Source: JABDGM01 sp046349975 (lineage in GTDB: Bacteria; Planctomycetota; Planctomycetia; Pirellulales; Lacipirellulaceae). Taken from it: a DNA stretch of 64,000 bases. Location of the stretch: positions 15,222 to 79,221 of the forward strand of contig JAXMBH010000025.1 of the NCBI GenBank assembly GCA_046349975.1. Direction: 5' to 3'. The notes below the pieces were generated by a model. That model did not search any database. It saw only the letters and a program-made list of their open reading frames with translations, and had not been told where the DNA came from. Position 1 is the first letter of the stretch. Each line of letters opens with the position of its first letter. The translations under genes and the position numbers were made by a program. Of this stretch, positions 49,844-59,019 are shown piece by piece.

Positions 49844-52077
49844 AACTGATAGCCACCGCGGCCGCCGGGACTGAGGCTGTCGTCAAACGCGAACTCGCGG
49901 CGCTCGGGTATGAAGCACGCACGACGACGCCGGGCCGCTTGTTGTTTCCAGCCGATGCGGCCGCGATCTGCCGCACGAACTTATGGCTGCGGGCGGGCGA
50001 ACGTGTGCTGATCCAGATGGCATCGTTCCCGGCGACCGATTTTGGCGCGCTTTTCGATGGCACGACGGCGATTCGTTGGGAAGAATGGTTGCCGCGCGAT
50101 GCCGAGTTTCCGGTTAGTGGCCGATCGCATCATTCGCAGCTTTCGAGTGTGCCCGCGTGCCAGAAGATTGTGAAGCGGGCGATTGTCGAACGGCTGCGGC
50201 AGGCGCATCGCACGGAGGAGCTGCCGGAAACGGGGCCGCGGTATGCGATTGAAGTGAATCTTCGTGATGACGTGGCGACGCTCACGCTCGATACCACGGG
50301 CGTCGGGCTGCACAAGCGCGGCTATCGGCGGCTGGTCGGCGAAGCGCAGTTGCGCGAAACGCTCGCGGCGGTGTTGGTGCAGCTTAGTTATTGGCGACCG
50401 GGGCGAGTGTTGGCCGACCCATTTTGCGGGACGGGGACGATTCCGATCGAGGCCGCCCTCATTGGCCGCAACATGGCTCCGGGGCTCAACCGCGAGTTTG
50501 CGGCAGAGCAGTGGCCGACGTTCGACGCGCGGCTGTGGCAGCAGGCTCGCGAAGAGGCCCGCGATGCGGTGCAGCCGCCGCTCGGCGAACGACTGTTGGC
50601 GTACGACATCGATGGTGAAGTGCTCAGCCTGGCCCGGTATCATGCTGAGCAAGCAGGCGTTGCTGACGACATCCATTGGCAGCAGCGGCCGTTTAGCGAG
50701 CTGCGGGCGAAGGCGGAGTATGGCTGCCTGGTGACCAATCCGCCGTACGGCGAACGGCTTAGCGATGAGCGGGCCGTCGAGGAGTTGTATCGCACTTTTC
50801 CGCTGGTGTTGCGGAGGCTGCCGACGTGGTCGTTTTACATTCTCTCCTCACGGCCCGATTTGGAATCGCTCGTGGGCCAGGCGGCTGATCGGCGGCGGAA
50901 GCTCTACAACGGGCCGCTGGAGTGCACGTACTATCAATTCCACGGACCGAAGCCGCCACGCGATGACGTGGCAAAGGAACCAGCGGCGGCGACTGAAGAT
51001 GTGGATGATGCCGCTTCGGACGCGCCGGAAGAGAGCAGGGCGGATGCAGCGCCGATTTCAAGTGAACCAGCGCGGCGAGCGGAACCGAAACCGCGTAAGA
51101 TCGCGCCGGCGTTTGGCGGCCTCAAAGAGTCGGCAACGCGGCAGGCTGAGGAGTTCGCCAATCGCTTGCGGAATCGAGCGCGGCACTTTCGGAGGTGGCC
51201 CAAGCGTGGCATCACCTGTTATCGGTTGTACGAGCGCGATGTGCCGGATGTGCCGCTCGTGGTCGATCGTTACGAAGACGCGCTACACATTGCCGAATTT
51301 GCCCGGCCGCACGATCATTCGCCGGCCGAACATGCCGACTGGCTCGATCTGATGACGCGCACAGCGGCGAAGGTGCTCGAGGTGCCGCGGGAGCGCGTGT
51401 TCGTCAAGCATCGCGACCGGCAGCGCGGTGCCGATCAATATGGCCGCGTCGATGATCGCAACGCGCGACTTACTGTGCATGAAGGGGGCCTCAAGTTCAT
51501 TGTGAATCTTTCCGACTATGTCGACACTGGGTTGTTTCTTGACCATCGCCTCACGCGCGAGATGGTTCGCAAAGCGGCGAGCGGCAAGCGCGTTCTCAAT
51601 TTGTTCGCCTACACAGGTTCGTTTAGCGTATACGCGGCCGCCGGCGGGGCTGCGGCGACGACCACGGTCGACAAATCGGCCACGTATACCGGCTGGGCCC
51701 GCGAGAATCTTGAACTCAATGGTTTCACGGGCGAAACGCATCGGATCATCCGCAGCGAGACGCGCGAATTTATCGACCGACTGACGCCACGCGACGAATG
51801 GGACGTGGTGGTCGTCGATCCGCCAACGTTCTCGAACACCAAAGGCAGCGACGTCGATTGGGATGTGCAGCGTGACCATGCCGAGCTGCTGCTGAAATTG
51901 GCGCCGCATATCGCGGCGAGCGGCACGGTATACTTTAGTACGAACTTTCGCCGCTTCAAATTCGATGAGGCAGCGCTCGCTGCTTGCTATCGTATTCGAG
52001 ATATCACGCGGCAAACGATACCAGAAGATTTTCGCAACGAGCGGATTCACAAGTGCTGGTGGCTCGCGCGGTTGTAA
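49840..52077 (+). CDS. rlmKL: Bifunctional 23S rRNA methyltransferase RlmK/L
   Basis: A 745-residue fusion, standard length for RlmKL. It methylates G2445 (N2) and G2069 (N7) of 23S rRNA (E. coli numbering) during 50S assembly. The THUMP domain covers about residues 40-155. The RlmL half has DPFCGTGTIPIEAALIG near 192 and VTNPPYGERLSDERAVEELY. A linker of about 50 residues rich in Ala, Pro and Glu follows. The RlmK half has CYRLYERDVPDVPL, VFVKHRDRQRGADQY, NLFAYTGSFSVYAA and VVVDPPTFSNTKG. It overlaps the upstream MDR gene by four bases and its stop directly abuts the stop of the convergent gene. Confidence 0.95.
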   Translation: MKLIATAAAGTEAVVKRELAALGYEARTTTPGRLLFPADAAAICRTNLWLRAGERVLIQMASFPATDFGALFDGTTAIRWEEWLPRDAEFPVSGRSHHSQLSSVPACQKIVKRAIVERLRQAHRTEELPETGPRYAIEVNLRDDVATLTLDTTGVGLHKRGYRRLVGEAQLRETLAAVLVQLSYWRPGRVLADPFCGTGTIPIEAALIGRNMAPGLNREFAAEQWPTFDARLWQQAREEARDAVQPPLGERLLAYDIDGEVLSLARYHAEQAGVADDIHWQQRPFSELRAKAEYGCLVTNPPYGERLSDERAVEELYRTFPLVLRRLPTWSFYILSSRPDLESLVGQAADRRRKLYNGPLECTYYQFHGPKPPRDDVAKEPAAATEDVDDAASDAPEESRADAAPISSEPARRAEPKPRKIAPAFGGLKESATRQAEEFANRLRNRARHFRRWPKRGITCYRLYERDVPDVPLVVDRYEDALHIAEFARPHDHSPAEHADWLDLMTRTAAKVLEVPRERVFVKHRDRQRGADQYGRVDDRNARLTVHEGGLKFIVNLSDYVDTGLFLDHRLTREMVRKAASGKRVLNLFAYTGSFSVYAAAGGAAATTTVDKSATYTGWARENLELNGFTGETHRIIRSETREFIDRLTPRDEWDVVVVDPPTFSNTKGSDVDWDVQRDHAELLLKLAPHIAASGTVYFSTNFRRFKFDEAALAACYRIRDITRQTIPEDFRNERIHKCWWLARL

Positions 52078-53775
52078 TCAATTGGCGCATTCGAGCACGA
52101 GGACCCAGTCGTCCGATGAAATCTGCGGCGGCTTTGCGAACGAGTCGGACTCTTGTGAGCCGGCTTCCATTCGCCCGATTTCCACGATTTGCCCGGTGGT
52201 CGGGTCGAATGCGGACGCCTGATACTGAACGCCCGCTTCGAGTTTTTTCATGCGCACGGGCCGAGTCTCAGGGACGTAGACGATGCGGACTTTCTCCGCG
52301 ATGCCAGTTGCGAATGGCCCGTACGATTGATCGCTCGCAGATTGGGCGTAGGAAACCCATTCCGGATGCGGCGTAAACTTGTGCCACGCGTAGCGTTCGA
52401 ACAGTTTCTTGCCGAGGCCAACTTGCTGTGAGCCGGGCAAGTTCATCGCTTCGTTCCAGGGAATTGCGCCATAGCCCACGCCGCCGTGGTGGTGCGGCGA
52501 CGGACCGTGCGGCTCACCCGGGCGGTTGCATTGCCAGATGCCGTTCGCGCCGTACGTGTGGCCGGCGGCGCCGTTGGTCAGGCAGAGCCAAAACATCTGC
52601 CGCGTCCACCGCGTGGGGATCTTGTCCATCAGCATCTCATAGGCGGCTTCGCCATCGATCACGGGCATCGTCGGCTTGTCGGCATACGATTGCTGCACGG
52701 TGTGCACAGTTGGCTCGACGGCGGCCCGCTCGCCGTGCGGCGTTTGAAGCATATCGAAGTCGAGCAGCGTGGCGTCGTCGGTGGCGTGGCGGGCGGAAAG
52801 CCGGCCAATGCCGGTCGGGTGCACGGTGAGTGGCCGATGGAACGGATCCGTCGCGCGGATGTAGCGCATGACTTCCGTCCACTTCGTCACTTGCTCGCGA
52901 TCGTCGTACGGGAAACCTGGCGCAAGATACCACGGCAGGTTCGCTTCGCCGGCGGCGCACCACGTGACGGGTAGCGCGCCGTAACGCGCGATGAGATACC
53001 GCCAATGCTGCTTCGCTTTGTCGACTCCCATCCAGGGCATGAAATAACCCCAAGCGCCCACAATGCAGGGCGAGAGGCCTTCGTCGACGAGGTACTCGAG
53101 GCGCTTGTCGGCAGCGTCGAAATACGCGGGGCGAATGCGAGTGTAATTCTCTTCCCACGGGAAACCGGCCTCGTTCGCGCCGCGCGGGTCGAACGGGTGC
53201 ATATCAGGATAGAGCCCCGCGACGATTTGAACGACGTTGAAGCCTTTCGCTTGGCGGTCGGCGGTGAGGGTCTTGAACTCGTCTGGCCAATGGAGTCGAT
53301 GGCAGAGGCCCATCCACCACGTATCGGCCAGCCAGAAGAACGGCGTGCCGTCAGCGTGTTCCAGGTGGCGATGGTCGGCCGCGACACGAATTGGGCCGTG
53401 CAGGTAGAGCGGGTTGTTGCCTGTGTAGGGCTTCACAGCGACTTCGCCGGTGGCGCCATGCAAGCCGCTGTCGGTCGCCTCCGAACATTCAGTGCGGTAG
53501 CGATGCGTTCCAAGGACCGGCGAGGCGTAGCGCACTTTCCACACATTGCCGCCGGCCCAGAACGCCGGCACGCGCAGTTCATGGTTCGCAGGATCGGTGA
53601 AGACGACATCGAGCTGAAGGCCGCTGAACGGATCGTCGTGCTCGCGCTGTGCTGTGAATTCGACTTCGGCGACACGATTGGCTTCGACTTCGAAGGTCGT
53701 GGCGTTGGCAAGTTGCTGCGGAGGCACAGAGCCGAGCAGCAGTGTGGTGGCAACTGCGAATGTGCAAAGTCTCAT
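52078..53775 (-). CDS. DUF4038/DUF5060-type exported glycoside hydrolase
   Basis: 565 residues from the ATG at 53775, preceded by GGAGGTCG; the ATG at 53799 overlaps the previous stop and is the alternative. Signal peptide LCTFAVATTLLLGSVPPQQ. An N-terminal DUF5060-like beta domain (FEVEANRVAEVEFTAQ to LGTHRYRTECSE) precedes the apiosidase-type TIM barrel: DGTPFFWLADTWWMGLCHRL, GFNVVQIVAGLYPDMHP, GALPVTWCAAGEANLPWYL, and MPVIDGEAAYE. A C-terminal beta domain (KVRIVYVPETRPV) resembles a collagen-binding-like accessory module. GEANLPW and DGEAAYE supply likely catalytic glutamates. Family members act on branched plant or algal glycans. Confidence 0.85.
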   Translation of the reverse strand: MRLCTFAVATTLLLGSVPPQQLANATTFEVEANRVAEVEFTAQREHDDPFSGLQLDVVFTDPANHELRVPAFWAGGNVWKVRYASPVLGTHRYRTECSEATDSGLHGATGEVAVKPYTGNNPLYLHGPIRVAADHRHLEHADGTPFFWLADTWWMGLCHRLHWPDEFKTLTADRQAKGFNVVQIVAGLYPDMHPFDPRGANEAGFPWEENYTRIRPAYFDAADKRLEYLVDEGLSPCIVGAWGYFMPWMGVDKAKQHWRYLIARYGALPVTWCAAGEANLPWYLAPGFPYDDREQVTKWTEVMRYIRATDPFHRPLTVHPTGIGRLSARHATDDATLLDFDMLQTPHGERAAVEPTVHTVQQSYADKPTMPVIDGEAAYEMLMDKIPTRWTRQMFWLCLTNGAAGHTYGANGIWQCNRPGEPHGPSPHHHGGVGYGAIPWNEAMNLPGSQQVGLGKKLFERYAWHKFTPHPEWVSYAQSASDQSYGPFATGIAEKVRIVYVPETRPVRMKKLEAGVQYQASAFDPTTGQIVEIGRMEAGSQESDSFAKPPQISSDDWVLVLECAN

Positions 53776-53795
53776 CGAGCGACCTCCGCCCAGGA

Positions 53796-55286
53796 TCATT
53801 TGTCGACGCGGATATCGCCCACGCGATACATGCCGCCGACGGGTCCATCGAGTGGCAAGGCGATCGCGCGCTTGGTGGCCGCATCGTACAGGCCGATTGC
53901 TAGTTGATAGTCGGCGGATGAGCTACTGTCAAATTGCACGTTGACCCGTGTCGCCATCGTGTCGCCGGTGCTGAGCTTGCTGGTGGCCAATTCGCCGGCA
54001 GAAGTTGCGGCGATGATATGGCCCGAGTCGTCGATCAGGGCGGCGCGAAGTGTGTAATTGCGAACCGCCCGGCCCGCGCCGCGGTTTGTCCAACTTACGT
54101 CAAGGTTGAAGGGCTGGCGCGCAACGATGGTGGTGGGATACGTAACGTGCGTGGGCACGAGGCGATATCCCATGCGTCGCAGACCATGTTCCACTAGGTC
54201 GCGGCGTTCGTGGAGGAAGGCCAGGACATCGCTGCCCTGCCAGCCGAGCAGGCAGATGTAGTTGGGGTGCAGGCTCAGGGCATCGTCGATTTTCCAATCG
54301 ACCCATTGTTTGCCGCCCGCTTTCGATTGGGAGTAGCCGTCGACGAACTCGGAGAACATCGGCCCGCGGCCAAGGCGGTATGCCGCTTCATTGAGCTTGC
54401 GTTCGTTCGAATGCACGGCGCCGCCGCAGCCATCGCGGCGGAAGGTGACATTAGGTTTCGTGAGCGCGTAATCGAATGCTGAGTAGCTCAAGTAGTCGTC
54501 GTAGTGTGCGGTCGCTGCCGCGTCGTAATCGTGTGTCGAACCGGCATAAAATTCTGGGGGGCTGTCGGGGTCGTAGGAGTAGCTGAGGGCGAGCCGATGA
54601 TTGGGCAGGGATTCGCACCAGATATCGATGATTTGTTTGAGTGCCGTGCGGCGATCTTCGCGCGCTGCGTATTGGAATCCTGAATGCCATTCGCCCCACA
54701 CGCCAAAGCCGCGGAGGTCGATGAGTGTCACGGGGCGAGCGGCGGAGAAGTGGTCGTTCACGGCCGACAGGAATTTCCGCAGGCGTTCTTGGTAGTACGG
54801 GTTTCGCGCGTCTTCGACATCGTACGGAAGCCCTTCGAGTGTGCGTGTTTGCTTCTCGTTCGCGGCCAGGCGATCACGAACGTAGGCGGGCGCACCCGCC
54901 CCGGCCGGCGGCGTGCGGTTGGCCCACCACAGGAGCGTGGTGGTGCTCATGCGCAACTGGATTGCTTTGCCGCGCTCGTGCCAGTAGTCGTAAGCGAAAT
55001 CGACTTTCGAGAAATCGTACTTGTCCGGCTGCTGCTCGATATCTTGCCACGAGAACATGACGGCGACGGTGTCGACATCGGGAAAATTCTCATCTGGCAG
55101 GATGAGCATGGTGGAGCTGCCATGCGGATCCTGATCGAGCGGGTAGTTTTCGTAGATCACCCAACCCATGTCGGGATTGTGCAGGTCGGCGTCGGGTGAC
55201 TCGTGAGGGATGACCGAAACGGCCGACGCTTCTTCGGCGGGCTGCCCGAGAATCGCTATCGGGCAAACGGCGAGCATCACGATCAA
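53796..55286 (-). CDS. DUF4832 glycoside-hydrolase-like exported protein
   Basis: 496 residues from a TTG at 55286; an ATG at 55277 is the next choice. No ATG lies further upstream in this frame, although the reading stays open for about 48 bases and would give a better signal peptide (HLKRFHQLLRLIVMLAVCPIAILG). The body has LHNPDMGWVIYENYPLD, DVDTVAVMFSWQDIEQQPDKYDF, PVTLIDLRGFGVWGEWHSGF and a C-terminal beta domain (PFNLDVSWTNRGAGRAVRNYTLRA) that fits the DUF4832 accessory domain. GVWGEWHS holds a likely catalytic Glu of a clan-A barrel. It overlaps the following DUF4038 gene by four bases (from its 53799 ATG), so both are one operon for glycan breakdown. Confidence 0.8.
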   Translation of the reverse strand: MIVMLAVCPIAILGQPAEEASAVSVIPHESPDADLHNPDMGWVIYENYPLDQDPHGSSTMLILPDENFPDVDTVAVMFSWQDIEQQPDKYDFSKVDFAYDYWHERGKAIQLRMSTTTLLWWANRTPPAGAGAPAYVRDRLAANEKQTRTLEGLPYDVEDARNPYYQERLRKFLSAVNDHFSAARPVTLIDLRGFGVWGEWHSGFQYAAREDRRTALKQIIDIWCESLPNHRLALSYSYDPDSPPEFYAGSTHDYDAAATAHYDDYLSYSAFDYALTKPNVTFRRDGCGGAVHSNERKLNEAAYRLGRGPMFSEFVDGYSQSKAGGKQWVDWKIDDALSLHPNYICLLGWQGSDVLAFLHERRDLVEHGLRRMGYRLVPTHVTYPTTIVARQPFNLDVSWTNRGAGRAVRNYTLRAALIDDSGHIIAATSAGELATSKLSTGDTMATRVNVQFDSSSSADYQLAIGLYDAATKRAIALPLDGPVGGMYRVGDIRVDK

Positions 55287-55396
55287 GCGTAAGAGTTGGT
55301 GGAATCGCTTGAGGTGGAAATGAGTTGCGGCGATGGATTAACCTCTGGCAGGGGGCGGCGAGTGCAGGTGCTTCCCGGCGATGCGTAGCATCGCGG

Positions 55397-55738
55397 TTAT
55401 TTTAACCTTTGGGAGAATATGCCGTGAAGCGCCAGGGCGTGGCGGGAAGCGATGCCGGTTGCCGTGGACCCGGAGCCGCTGCAGACAACGTTCGCGCTGC
55501 CGCCTGGAGTGAGGTACGCGCTTGGGACCCAGCCGCACAATTGGGCAGTGCCGCCGGCGCGGCCCCAGAAGTCGCTGCCATTGGTTTCTTTCCAGCGGAA
55601 GCTGTCATTGGCGTAGAGTGTGCCGATCATAAAGCCGCCGGGGTTGGAGCGGACGTAGACGTCGGATACATCGGACCGAACTTTCCATTGGTAAGTTTGG
55701 GCTGCCGCGTTAGCCGCGATAGCAACAACTGCGCACAC
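55397..55738 (-). CDS. Exported SH3-like domain protein with a doubtful start
   Basis: A 113-residue reading from GTG at 55738. The hydrophobic leader ends CAVVAIAANAAA, and mature QTYQWKVRSDVSDVYVRSNPGGFMIGTLYANDSFRW is a bacterial SH3 (cell-wall or ligand-binding) fold, ending in a tail with three or four cysteines. The best ribosome site, AAGGAG, sits before an ATG at 55768-55766 in the same frame. That ATG is followed at once by TGA, and the following codons (VFTCSCVAV) would complete a normal signal peptide. Either the gene is broken by one base change, or translation starts at GTG with a shortened leader. Confidence 0.6.
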   Translation of the reverse strand: MCAVVAIAANAAAQTYQWKVRSDVSDVYVRSNPGGFMIGTLYANDSFRWKETNGSDFWGRAGGTAQLCGWVPSAYLTPGGSANVVCSGSGSTATGIASRHALALHGIFSQRLK

Positions 55739-55768
55739 TGCGACACATGAACATGTGAAGACTCACAT

Positions 55769-56122
55769 CGCTATGCTCCTTGAAAGACGAGCTCGTTGTT
55801 GGCCGCTCTTTGACTAAAGAGGGCAAGATGAGACGGGCTGGTAGTTCGACAGTTGCCTCTGAAGGTCTCGCGTTCCGCGGCGACAAGGCGCTGGCGTTCC
55901 TGTACGGCAGCACCCACGTGCGGTTGTGTCGGCGCTACATAAAGGGCCCGATTGCGAAAAGCTGACAACGAAAATGGAAGTGCTATTGCCGCAATAATTG
56001 CTTGGTTTGAGTCGAGGGCCCGGCTAGACTAACAGTTCATCGGCAGCAGTATTCGGCGTCGCCATTCAGGCGGAACTCATTCGCGATTCCGAATAGCGAG
56101 CCTCACTCAGGTGGAGGAATGT
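55769..56122. other. Divergent intergenic region
   Basis: Contains the putative ribosome site of the SH3-like gene (AAGGAGC, minus strand) at its left end and the GGAGG of the Gfo/Idh/MocA gene at its right end. No further gene supported. Confidence 0.5.
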
Positions 56123-57487
56123 ATGGACAACGCGGAAGCAAACCAAGTATCTGGCACGCGTCGTGAGTTTTTGAAGACGACGGCAACAGCGGTCGCTAGC
56201 GTTGGTCTGGCCGGTTCACTTGCGTCGCGAGTTCATGCGGCCGGCGATGACACGCTTAAGATTGCGCTTGTCGGGTGTGGTTCACGTGGCACCGGCGCAG
56301 CCGTGCAGGCACTCAGCACGAAAGGCGCGGTCCAGTTGTGGGCGGTCGCGGATACGTTTGAGGATCGGATCGAGCCGTTTCTCACGCACGTGTCGCGCGA
56401 ATTAGCTACCGCGGCGAATGGCGAGGCGGCCAATGCCAAGCAGGCCGAAGTACCGAAGGAGCGGCAGTTCGTGGGCCTCGATGCCTATCGCCAGGCGATC
56501 GACAGCGAGGCGGACGTTATTATTCTTACGGAGCCGCCCGGCTATCGGCCGCTGCATTTCGAATACGCGGTGAAGGCCGGCAAGCACGTGTTTATGGAGA
56601 AGCCGGTCGCGACGGATCCTGCGGGCGTGCGTCGCGTGCTCGCGGCCGCTGAGGAGGCAAAAAAGAAAAACCTCAAAATTGGCGTGGGTTTGCAGCGGCG
56701 GCATCAGCCGTCGTACACGGAGGCGATCGAGCGGATTCACAACGGCGAAATCGGGGATCTCATCACGCTGCGCTGCTATTGGAACGGCGGTGGCCCGGCC
56801 AAGACACCTTACCCGCGCGGCAAACTCAGTGAACTCGAATATCAGGTGCGCAACTGGTACTTCTTCACGTGGCTCAGCGGCGATCACATCGTAGAGCAGC
56901 ACGTCCACAACCTGGATGTGTGCAACTGGATCAAAGACGCGCATCCCGTCGAGGCCCAAGGCATGGGCGGCCGCCAAGTGCGCACGGGCAAGGAGTTCGG
57001 CAACATCTTCGACCATCACGCGGTCGAGTTCACGTATGCCGACGGGTCGAAGATGTTCAGCCAGTGCCGGCAGATCACGGGCTGCGGCTCGCAGGTGGCC
57101 GAGTTCGCTCATGGCACGCGGGGGACGATGAATTTGGATGCTCAGCATGCTGAGCTGGTCATTGGTGATGATCGAAAATGGCGCGTGTCGGGTGGTCAAA
57201 AGGGCTACAAGAACAACGCGTATCAAGTCGAGCATGATGCGCTATTTGCTGCCATTCGCAACGATACGCCATACAACGAAGCCGTCTATGGCGCGATGAG
57301 CACGATGACTGGCATTCTCGGCCGCATGGCCACGTACTGTGGCCAGAAAGTGAAGTGGGACACGGCGTTCAATCTCACGGAGCCGCTCACGGTCGATGAC
57401 GAAACCTGGACGGCCGCCGCGCCCGTGAAGGCCGATGCGGAGGGCCGCTACGCGATTGCGATTCCCGGCGTGACGCGGTTCGCGTAG
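56123..57487 (+). CDS. Gfo/Idh/MocA-family oxidoreductase with Tat signal
   Basis: 454 residues from the ATG at 56123, which follows GGAGGAATGT; a GTG at 56111 is less likely. Tat leader GTRREFLKTTATAVASVGLAG. The NAD(P)-binding fold starts KIALVGCGSRGTGAAVQAL, with TEPPGYRPLHFEYAVKAGKHVFMEKPVA carrying the conserved EKP. The substrate domain shows GVGLQRRHQPSY, GDHIVEQHVHNLDVCNW and the aromatic-rich NWYFFTWLSGD. Members oxidise or reduce sugars and inositols; Tat-exported versions fold with cofactor before export and are abundant in planctomycetes. It is convergent with the DUF1501 gene. Confidence 0.92.
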   Translation: MDNAEANQVSGTRREFLKTTATAVASVGLAGSLASRVHAAGDDTLKIALVGCGSRGTGAAVQALSTKGAVQLWAVADTFEDRIEPFLTHVSRELATAANGEAANAKQAEVPKERQFVGLDAYRQAIDSEADVIILTEPPGYRPLHFEYAVKAGKHVFMEKPVATDPAGVRRVLAAAEEAKKKNLKIGVGLQRRHQPSYTEAIERIHNGEIGDLITLRCYWNGGGPAKTPYPRGKLSELEYQVRNWYFFTWLSGDHIVEQHVHNLDVCNWIKDAHPVEAQGMGGRQVRTGKEFGNIFDHHAVEFTYADGSKMFSQCRQITGCGSQVAEFAHGTRGTMNLDAQHAELVIGDDRKWRVSGGQKGYKNNAYQVEHDALFAAIRNDTPYNEAVYGAMSTMTGILGRMATYCGQKVKWDTAFNLTEPLTVDDETWTAAAPVKADAEGRYAIAIPGVTRFA

Positions 57488-57501
57488 CGCGTTGTAGTCG
57501 G

Positions 57502-59001
57502 TTACGACAGAATCTCGTTGATGACTTCGCCGTGCACGTCCGTCAATCGGCGGTCGATGCCGTTGTGCCGAAACGTTAGCTGCGTGTGGTCGATGCCGAG
57601 CAGCTTTAAGACAGTGGCGTGGATGTCGTAACAATACGTCGGCTTATCGCGGTCGAGTGGTTTGTACGACCATTCATCACTCGCGCCGTAACTTACGCCG
57701 CCTTGGATGCCGCCACCGGCGAGCCAGTTGGTGAAGACAAATGGGTTGTGGTCGCGGCCGCTGGCGCCCTGGTTGCAGGGCATGCGGCCGAACTCGGTCG
57801 TCCAGAGAACGAGCGTGTCATCGAGCATGCCGCGCTGCTTGAGATCCTTCAGCAGGGCCGAGGCCCCGACGCCGAGACCAGTGGCCAGCGGTTCGTGATC
57901 GCGCTTGAGGTCTTCGTGCGAATCCCAATTGCGGCGGGGGAAGCCGTTGTCGGCGCCGCTCCACACTTGCACGAACCGCACGCCGCGCTCTAAGAGCCGC
58001 CGCGCGATGAGGCAGTTGCGGCCGAAGTACTCGATCTCCTGCTGCGTGTCGATCGCGGCTTTCGGCGGCGTGATCGTGTTGTTCCGGTCGAGGCCGTACA
58101 TGCGCAGGATGTGTTCGGGTTCGCGGCTGACATCGAGCACCTGCGGCGCGGTGACCTGCATACGGGCAGCAAGTTCGTAGGCGCGAATGCGGGCGTCGAG
58201 TCGCGAGTCGCCGGGCCGGGCGGCTTCATGCTCGCGGTTTAGCGCGCCCAAGATGGATAGGCCCTCGGCGTCGCTCGCGCGAGTGACAAACGAGCCCTCT
58301 GGTGGAAACAGATCAGCGATCGGCCGCTTGGCGCTGGGTTGCACGACGGTGGCCTGATGCTCGGCCGGCAGAAAGCCGGGCGACCAGTTCGCGTGCCCAT
58401 TGGGCGGCAAGCCGCGCGGGTCGGGCAGCACGACAAACGTGGGCAGGTCGTGGTTGAGGCTGCCAAGGCCGTAGCTGATCCATGCGCCCATGCTGGGGAA
58501 ACCTGGCAGCACGAAGCCGGTCGCTTGCATAAACGTGGCCGGGCCGTGCACATTCGACTTCGACACCATCGAGTGCACGAAGGCGATGTCGTCGACACAT
58601 TCGCCGAGTCCTGCCACGGGGTCGCTGAGCCACTTGCCGCAGCAGCCGTGCTGACGCCAGCGAAAGGGCGAGGCCATCACCTTATCGGGCGACGACTGAA
58701 AGAGTTCGACCGCTTCGCCGGGGTCGAACTTCTGGCCGTGCAGCCTGGCGAGTACGGGCTTGTAGTCCCACAAGTCGCACTGGCTCGCGGCGCCCGACAT
58801 GTAGAGTTGCACGACGCGCCGCACCTTTGGCGGGTATTGCAGTTTGTGAGGCGGTGCGGAGGACACGCCGTCGGCGAGCAGTCCTTCCTCACCGAGCATA
58901 GTGGCCAGGGCCACACCGCCCAGACCGCCACCGAGGCGCCAGAGGAAATCTCGGCGCGAGGACGAATGCCTTCGGCGATGCTGTTGAGCGTCGACCGTCA
59001 T
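57502..59001 (-). CDS. DUF1501 sulfatase-like protein with Tat signal, paired with PSD1
   Basis: 499 residues with leader HSSSRRDFLWRLGGGLGGVALATML (Tat). The DUF1501 fold follows: RRVVQLYMSGAASQCDLWDYKP, HSMVSKSNVHGPA, NWSPGFLPAEHQ, LVLWTTEFGRMPCNQ, GRDHNPF, and LLGIDHTQLTFRHNGIDRRLTDVHGEV. It starts 18 bases after the PSD1 gene stop, the common planctomycete arrangement in which a cytochrome-bearing PSD1 protein and a DUF1501 protein are co-expressed. The pair's reaction is unproven; proposed roles include breakdown of sulfated polysaccharides. Confidence 0.92.
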   Translation of the reverse strand: MTVDAQQHRRRHSSSRRDFLWRLGGGLGGVALATMLGEEGLLADGVSSAPPHKLQYPPKVRRVVQLYMSGAASQCDLWDYKPVLARLHGQKFDPGEAVELFQSSPDKVMASPFRWRQHGCCGKWLSDPVAGLGECVDDIAFVHSMVSKSNVHGPATFMQATGFVLPGFPSMGAWISYGLGSLNHDLPTFVVLPDPRGLPPNGHANWSPGFLPAEHQATVVQPSAKRPIADLFPPEGSFVTRASDAEGLSILGALNREHEAARPGDSRLDARIRAYELAARMQVTAPQVLDVSREPEHILRMYGLDRNNTITPPKAAIDTQQEIEYFGRNCLIARRLLERGVRFVQVWSGADNGFPRRNWDSHEDLKRDHEPLATGLGVGASALLKDLKQRGMLDDTLVLWTTEFGRMPCNQGASGRDHNPFVFTNWLAGGGIQGGVSYGASDEWSYKPLDRDKPTYCYDIHATVLKLLGIDHTQLTFRHNGIDRRLTDVHGEVINEILS

Positions 59002-59019
59002 AGTTATTGTTGGCCGTTC

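Noticed and set aside
53005..53907. 300-residue plus ORF opposite the DUF4038 gene
   Set aside because: It mirrors the DUF4038 coding sequence; the minus strand has signal peptide and catalytic motifs.
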